From the NCBI GenBank assembly GCA_902581285.1, contig CACHNP010000004.1:1-64000 (forward strand): a stretch of DNA of 64,000 nt, in the 5' to 3' direction. Shown in pieces: positions 11,301 through 20,300 of the stretch (its first letter is position 1; the number at the start of each line of letters is the position of its first letter). A program made the position numbers and the translations under genes. The notes under the pieces were generated by a model. That model was not told where the DNA came from. It did not search any database and saw only the letters and a program-made list of their open reading frames with translations. Source of the stretch: an uncultured Gammaproteobacteria bacterium (GTDB lineage: Bacteria > Pseudomonadota > Gammaproteobacteria > Coxiellales > Coxiellaceae).

Positions 11301-14300
11301 CTTGAAGCATGGAAAGCATATCGTCGATTGACTCACCCACTACAGCCAAGCGACGACCAAAGTGACTTCGTCCTACTCCTGCCGTATAGCAGATATCACC
11401 CAAATTAATCTTTTTCTCTTCTGCTATTTTTAAATAAGCCTGATATTGATTAATCTGCGCATCCAATGCTGCGTCACTCTTAGCTGACAGAGGTAGTACA
11501 TGAAATGGCCTTTGCAGATCAGGCTTCTGCCTTTCTGGAACATGCGGCGCTTCTTCTAATATGACATGCGCATTAGTGCCACTAAATCCGAAAGACGTTA
11601 CACCAGCGCAGCGTTTTTTTTCATCACTTATTTCCCAGGGCTCTTCGCCATTTGATAGCTTAATACCATCTCCTAATTGTATATTGCTATTCAATGCTTC
11701 AAAATGTAAATTGGCAACCCTACTTTTGTGTTTTAGCATCAACACCAGCTTAATTAACCCCGCAATACCCGCAGAAGCTTCTAAGTGGCCAATATTGGTT
11801 TTAACGGCACCAAGATATAGTGGATCATCTCTCATTCTATTTTTATTAAATACAAGATTTAATGCACCTAGCTCAATAGGGTCACCCAAAGTAGTGCCTG
11901 TTCCGTGCGTCTCAATAAAACTAATATCATTTGGTTGAAGTTTGGCTTGCTTTAATGCGGCGCGGATCACTTGTTCTTGCGAGGGACCGTTTGGCACAGT
12001 CAAACCACTGCTGGCACCGTCTTGATTCACCGCGCTACCACGTATCACTGCCCATATATTATCGCCAGCCGCTTGCGCATCCGATAGGCGTTTGAGCACC
12101 ACCATGCCACAACCTTCTGATCTCACATACCCATCAGCAGAGTTATCAAAGGTTTTACATCGGCCGTCTTGAGCCAACATTTTTCCTTTACAGAAAGATA
12201 CTGTGGTTGAGGGATCAAGAATGAGATTTACCCCGCCCGCCAATGCCATATCACACTCTTTTAAGCGTAAACTTTGACAAGCCAGGTGCACGGAGACTAA
12301 AGATGACGAACAAGCTGTGTCCACTACCATATTCGGTCCTTCAAACCCAAAGAAGTAAGACAATCTCCCAGAGGCTGTACTGTACGCATTACCAGTCGAC
12401 GAATAGATTGTTTGGTAATCTATATTTCCCTGTTTGGCTATTAAATTCGCATAATCATTGCTGCACAGCCCAACATACACCCCAGTCTGCGTTCCTTTCA
12501 AATGATGAAGACTATAACCTCCTCGCTCCAAGGCACCGTGAGAGACTTCAAGTAAGACTCGTTGCTGTGGGTCCAATAGCTCCGCTTCTTTCGGACTGAC
12601 TTGAAAATACCCCGAGTCAAATTGCGAAACATCACCAATAAACCCACCCTTAGTCACATACATTTTTCCCAAGGCACTTTTATCCTCACTAAAATAGGCT
12701 TGCCAATCCCAACGATCAGCTGGAATGTTTTCAATAGCATCTTTGCCATTAGTTAATAGCCCCCAAAAAGTCTCAGGGCTATTTGCTCCTCCTGGAAAGC
12801 GGCAGTCTAAGGAGACAATAGCAATGGCACCTTCTGAAACCATAGTAGATTGAGAGTATTTTTCTGACTGGTTCAATTTGGCTTTATTACTATAGAGAGT
12901 GGTTAACATGTAACCTGATAACATCTTCGTATTCGGACAATTAAACAATATTTGAGTATCTAATTCCAGATCATTACCTACCGCGCGCTTCACTCGATTC
13001 CTAAATTCCAATGCCATGAGTGAATCTAAACCCAAATCAAAAAATCCTTTATTAATATCAATCGTTTTGTAATTCTGGATCTGCAAAACATGAGCCAACT
13101 CTTCAGCAATGCGTTCTTGCAATAATTGTTGTGCTTGTTCTTGAGATAACTCAGACAACTGCTTTTTAAATGATTCATTGTCTTGATATCTGGATTGCTG
13201 TTTAACCACCAATGTCTGTAAATACGGTGGAACATGGCCATGAAAATCATTAAAACGTTGCCAATTCATCGGCATCACCGCTCGCTGAACGGGATAGGTA
13301 TCCGATTGCAATAAATCAAAAAGAGCCGTAATACCTCCATGCGTGGTAATGGGTTCTATAAACGATTTTTTGTTGTTCTCAAATACCTTCAGCGCAGAAC
13401 CGGTCTCGCTCCACGCGCCCCAATTAATGCTTAATCCTACTAACCCTTGTCTTCTTCGATAAGCAATCAGCTGATCTAAAAATACATTCGCTGCTGCGTG
13501 GTTCGATTGACCACCAGGCCCCATGATTGCCGCCAGTGAAGAGAACACCACAAAATGATCAAGCGCCATATCTTCAGTTAAACAATGAAGGTTCCAAGCG
13601 CCTTGCACTTTAGGAGCAAAGACCGTTCGATAACTCTCCGCCGTTTGATTACTAATCGTGGCATCGCTGAGTAATCCCGCTGAATGAAACACTCCGCGTA
13701 TAGGAGATGCCTTTTGAATTAGTGATATTACAATAGATAATGCTGTATAATCACTCACATCAACTGAGTAAAAACTAACACACACACCCTCTTTTTCCCA
13801 TGCAACGATATCACTTTCAATAGCATCACTGGCCTGCCTTCGAGACAGCAACGCAATGGATCTTGCTCCTTGACGAATCAATTCACGACAAACCTCATAC
13901 CCAATACCGGATAAACCTCCCGTAATCACATAGGTTCCTTCTGATTGGATGGCACCTATCGGACTCACACCGGCATGCTCACCCAATGTAACAATCACCT
14001 TGCCAATGTGTTGAGCCTGTTGCAAATACGTCAACGCTTGAGGTGCTTGCTCTATCGGGTAGGTCACATATGGACATGGCGTGATATCATTCTCGTCGAT
14101 AAAAGAGACCACCTCTTTCAGTAGCTGACCACCCCACTGCGGATCATTCTTCACCAATTGATCCAGTGGCACTATCTGGTAGTCAATATCAGAGCGTACT
14201 TGCGCCACGTCTTCAGTAGTCCAGATGTCACGCTTGGATAGCTCAACGAATCGGGCTTGCTTCGCACAGACGGACAAACTGCCTTTAACAAAACCGGGCC

Positions 14301-17300
14301 CTGTTAAGGTATTAAGTACAACATCAACACCCTGCTGATCCGTATCACTTAACATCTGCTCTACAAAACTCAATGAACGGGAGTCGTAGATATGCCTAAT
14401 CCCTAAAGATGCCAAATAACTTCGCTTGTGAGAGTGACCTGCTGTCGCATAGATATCTGCGCCAATCGCTTGAGCATAAGCTATAGCTGCTAAGCCTAAA
14501 CCACCGGTAGCCGTATGGATTAAGATTTTTTCACCTGAGCGTAAATTCACAACCGTTTTAAGGCTATGTAAGACCGTCATCCACCCTGTTGGTATGCTGG
14601 CAGCTTGGCAAAAATTGAGTCTATGTGGCATGGAATGAACAAGACATTCTAACAAGACAACCGAACTACTCAGTCCGCCCGATGCAATACCTAATACCGC
14701 ATCCCCCACTTTAACTGACGTTACAGCACTGCCCACTTCCGACACAATACCGGCAATATCCCCGCCAAGCTCAACATAATCACCTAGATACAATCGCATA
14801 GCGATTAAAATGTCTCTGAAGTTCAGCGATGATGCTTTGATAGAAACTTTAACCTCATTCTCCAGCAGCTCCGTTGAATCAATGGATTTAACCATAACAT
14901 CCGAAATCAGCCCAGTATGATTTGCTACCAGAGAGAAATCACTTTTAGGTAAATTAAGCGAAGGATTGGTGTTGTGTTTAACTCGACATAACCGCCCAAC
15001 TAAGCAACCCTTATCATGCACCTTAAATTGATTTTCATCACTTAGACTGGCAATGCAATTTGATAAAACGTGGCACTGATTCTGAGCAGTACTGGAGCAA
15101 GGTATATCAACGATCTTGATCGTCACATCAGAAAACTCAGTCTGCGCACTTCGAATCAATCCCCAAATCGCACTTTGAATTAATCCAGACTCAGTTATAT
15201 CAGCTTGATGTGCCCCTTGGGTCATCACAATCACTTTAGGCATCGAAGCTAACGTGCCTTCGCGATGAGCTTGAACCAGTGCTTGTATTAAATACAGCAA
15301 AGATAACGTGTTCGTTTCTACTGCTTGCGGTAAGCCTGATCCATTTCCTATAATAGAATCACTCTCAGAAGTTGCACAAAAAACAACGCTTTTAATATCC
15401 TGATTAATAGGATTATCAAACAGGGTTGAATAGTCTTCTCTATTATTGATGGCTATTTGAATAACATCAGACTCTTGATTGTATTGCTGCCCCATAAAAA
15501 CAGATTGTGCCACTTTTCCTTGAGAGCAAAAAAGTGAAGTAAGATTATTTAAATTTTGTTTATCTTGACCCAAAATTAGAGTAATTTGTTTGTTTTGAGC
15601 ATCCTTAAATGTGGATCGAATATCAAAATCAGGAGATAACTGCGTTATTAACACCGGTTGTGACAATGTACTATTGTTATCATTACCAACAAAAGTACTG
15701 TGTTGGAATCCAGCTGTTTTTAATGTGTCAGTCCACTGCAACTCAGATAATAATGGATAATCATCTCTCACTGCATCATCAAAGCGCCACCAACCATCTA
15801 AAAGACCAAAGGTCAGGTCAGCAAATAACGATCGTTCAGTTCCCTCCAACAACATCATTATACCACCCGGAACCATCAATCGACTCAGGTAAGTTAGGGT
15901 GTGTTGAATATTTTTTGTCGCATGCAACACATTCGCTGCAATAACCACATCATACTGTTGCAGTGTAAATCCTTGTGATTCAGGGTCTTCTTCCAAATTC
16001 AAGGCTTGATAGTGCACAAATGGGTAATCTTTAAATTGGCTTTTTGCCTGATCAAAAAAACCACTCGATATGTCCGTATAGATGTAATCCGTCTGTTCAG
16101 GATTGAGAAGAGGCAAAAGATGCAACGTGGTTCCACCACGACCGGCCCCTACTTCCAATATGCGCAAACGTCTGTTTTTTGGCCATGACTTTTGTAGCTG
16201 TTCTAATGAAGTACTTAGTAGCTCATTAGAGCGAGCATACACAGGTGACTCTTGATATAGACGTGTAGCTGACACACCTTCTTCTTCTTTGAAGAGTAAA
16301 TCTAAGGGATCAGCACGACCTTGCCAAATATCTTCCAAACATGACCCGGTGCGATATAATAAACCCAGTTCGATATTCAATTCAGGGTAGGCTTCTATCA
16401 ACTCATCAATCGTGTCCGTGTTACAATCAAGTGACTTGAGCAACTTAAATTCTCTGTCCACTATTTTAAAATAGCCTGACTCCACCAGTGTATTCAGCAA
16501 ATAAGTGATCAGTCGACGGTGTATTTGTTGTATACGTCCACGCTGCATAAACTCATCTAAGCTAATGCTTTCACCCATCGTCAACCTCAAGTCTAGAGCT
16601 TGAAAGGACTTCAAAACATACGATAAACCTAAAGCATGTATACGTAACGGTAGTGATTTATCCGAAAGGATAGTAGATATACTGTGACTAGCAGGCGACG
16701 TTTTCTCTTGCGCTAAGCCTGACATATCAAACGCTTCCAGTAACTGACAAGGTGACCAGCTATTCACATCGCGATGTTCTATCCACTCCCACTGATAAAA
16801 CCAATCACTCATATCTTGTTTTAAGCCTAGAACGGATTCTAATTGAGATTGAGTAACACGCTGACATTGCAGGCCTTGTACCAGCCCGATTGCTTTACCA
16901 GATTCATCTAGAATTGACATAGATGCTTGCGCACCTTTATCGCTGATAATAACATCATCAAAATCAACCCACACCCAAACGCTCTGACCAAGACTAGAGG
17001 AAAGCTGCAGTGATGCTATTCCCACGGGCATCATCGCATCAATTGACTGACTTGAATTTTGAGAGGCTATAGCCAGCCCTGCTGCTTGCAAACAACCATC
17101 CAGCAAAGCGGGATGCGCTAAATAATGTTCAGCATTACCTTGAACTTGAATCTGTGCCAGTAAACCGCTATCTAATTCGAAACATTGCTTAACAACCTGA
17201 AAGTCAGGGCCGTAATAAATACCATCTCTGGATAATTGATTGTAAATTTTAGTGATGTCTTTAGACTCAGCTTTCTCTTGATACGCCGGGATATTAATAT

Positions 17301-20300
17301 GCAATGAAAAGTCAAGTTCCTCAGAGGCTAATTGTGCCGCAGCATGCTGTTGCCAAGTTCCTGTTTCTTTCTCACTGTAGACTGTGATGACATCAGCTTC
17401 ACTATCTGATGATCGTATCACTTGTAACTGAGAAGATTCATCCTCATCTAATTTTAACGCGCAATCAATTGAGATATTCTTTAAGCTCAAGCTTTCTTGC
17501 GTATCAGCTAGGCTTGCCAGCATCAGCTCTATAAAGCCTGCACTGGGAAATATCACGTGTCCAAAAACCTGATGATCATGTAAATACACTTGATGATCGA
17601 GAATCAGTTGGGAGTGATACACTTGGTCTTTACTAGCAAATGATTGTTTGGAATTGAGCAAGGGATGACTGAGTATTTTTCCTGGAAAACTATTAGACTT
17701 ATTTGACTGCTTAACCCAATACCGCTCGCGCTGAAACGGATACGTCGGCAACATCACCTTTTGACGAAGATAAGATTTATCGTATTCTTGCCAATCTATA
17801 TTGATACCTCGACCGTACAACTTGACTACGGTATTGAGAATTGTCTGCCAGTCGTTGGCAGAGTCTTCTCTCGATAAAGAAGCCACAAACTGTGCACCTG
17901 AGCTTGAAAATGTTTGTTGAGCTAATCCAGTTAATGTATCATCAGGCCCAAGCTCTAAGTAAACATCACAACCAGCCTGATCAATTGATTTGACACAACT
18001 GGCAAAATTCACCGCACTTAAGATATGCTCAACCCAATAGTCAGCGGTAATTTGATTGTCTTTGATAAAGTCGCCCGTTACATTAGAAAGCAACTTGATC
18101 TGTGGCGCTTTAAATTCGATAACACTTGCGATAGCCTTAAAATCATCACACATTGACTGCATCAGCTTAGAATGAAAGGCATGCGAAACATTAAGCTGTA
18201 TTACTCGTATTTCTTGTTTCGTTAAAATAGACTCGAGTTTTTTGATTTCTGTTCTATCACCTGATAGCACAATCTGCCTTGGTGCATTAATGCCAGCAAT
18301 GGACAAATCAAGATTATTATCTTTGAGAATACATTTGACGGTTGTGAGATCAGCAAGCGCCAGCAACATACCGCCACCAGCAGGCAGGCTTTGCATCAAT
18401 CGACCGCGATGATAAATAAGCGTGAGCCCATCTTCAAAACTCATCACCCCAGCAATAACTGCTGCTACATACTCACCTACACTATGACCACAGACGTAGT
18501 CTGGCTTCACACCGAAGCTTAACCATAATTGTGCTAAGGCATATTCCACCACGAACAATAATACTTGCGTGTGTTGCGTTTGCGCTATTACTTCTTCATC
18601 TTCGTTTTGCCAGATCGTATTGAAATCATAATCGTGTTTTTCTTTAAGATACTGAGCACATTGATAAATCGATTGTTTAAATACCTGATGGGTGTCATAC
18701 AAATTATGACCCAGATTGATTCGTTGAGACGCCTGCCCTGCAAACAGCCAAGTTATTTTAGGTTTACTTTGATTAGTCACTTTATGTTGTATAAAGTCTC
18801 TGGATTGAAGTTTAGCAAGTATGCTTTCAACTGAATCACCCACCACTGCTAGTCGATAATCAAAATGAGCTCTACCTATTCCAGCCGTATAACAAATATC
18901 GCCCAAATCAACTTGATCAGCATCTACTATCTTTAAATAATCCTGATATTGAGCTACCTGTGCCTCTAACGCCGACTTATTTTTTGCTGATAGCGGTAGT
19001 ACATGCAATGGTCTTTGCATATCAGACTGCTTACGTTCTGGATTCTCTGGCGCTTCTTCTAATACCACATGCGCATTGGTGCCGGTAAAACCAAAGCTAC
19101 TAACTGCCGCAATGCGTGTGTTATTTCCAGATAACCAGGGTTGCTTTTCTACCACAACCTCCAACGCTTGACTTGACATATCAATGTTAGGATTGATGTT
19201 ATCAACGTGTAAATTGGCCGGGATCTGTTGATGCTTTAATGCCAAAGTGGCTTTAATCAAACCGGCCATACCAGCAGCAGCTTCCAAATGCCCGATATTG
19301 GATTTCACTGATCCCAATTTGATAGGCGCTTGTCTTCCTACACCATAAACAGCTTGGATAGCGCGACACTCAATGGGATCGCCCAAACTCGTGCCCGTAC
19401 CGTGGCACTCTATAAACCCAACGTCTTCTGCTTTAACCTGAGATGATTGCAAAGCTTGTTGTATCAGCTCTCGCTGTGACTTCCCACTGGGCGCGGTAAA
19501 ACCGTTACTGGCGCCGTCTTGATTAATGGCGCTGCCTTTGATTATAGCCTGAATGTCATCACCGTCGCGTAGCGCATCAGACAAACGTTTTAACAACACC
19601 ACGCCACAGCCTTCGGATCGAACGTATCCGTCGGCTTGATCAGAAAAGACTTTACAACGTCCATCACTCGCCATCATCTGTGCTTGAGAAAATGCAATAG
19701 TGAGCTCAGGATCTAGAATAACATTCACGCCGCCAGCAATGGCAAAGTTGCACTCGCCTCTTTGTATGGAACCTACCGCTTCATGCAAGGCAACCAATGA
19801 TGAGGAACATGCTGTATCCAGCACCATCGCGGGACCGGTTAGCCCCAAACAATAGGAAAGTCGACCGGCTAAAGCACTGAGCGCACCCCCAGTGCCGAGA
19901 TAAGCATCAATACTGTTCTCATCACTGTGTTGACTGAAGAGCTTAGCGTAGTCTTGAGTAGCCGCACCGATAAATACTCCGGCTGCTTGTTCACGTAAGC
20001 TGCCGGGATTGATGGCTGCTAACTCCAATGCTTCCCAGACGACTTCTAACAATAGGCGCTGTTGCGGGTCCATGCTGCGTGCTTCTTTAGGACTGATATT
20101 AAAAAAGCTCGCATCAAAATGATCGATATCATTTAAAAAGCCACCCCACTTTGTGGTCATTTTGCCAGGCTGTGAAGCGGTGCTGTAGTACTGCTGAACA
20201 TCCCATCTCGCTGAAGGCACTTCAGTGATGGCATCAACACCCGTTATTAAATTCTGCCAAAAAGCGTCAATATTATCAGCACCAGGAAAACGACACCCCA

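Noticed and set aside
13498-13500. Declaring module 1 non-reducing from the KR1 Tyr-to-His change
   Set aside because: His at this position is, as far as I recall, found in other PKS ketoreductases; DH and ER downstream are intact, which argues for a working KR.
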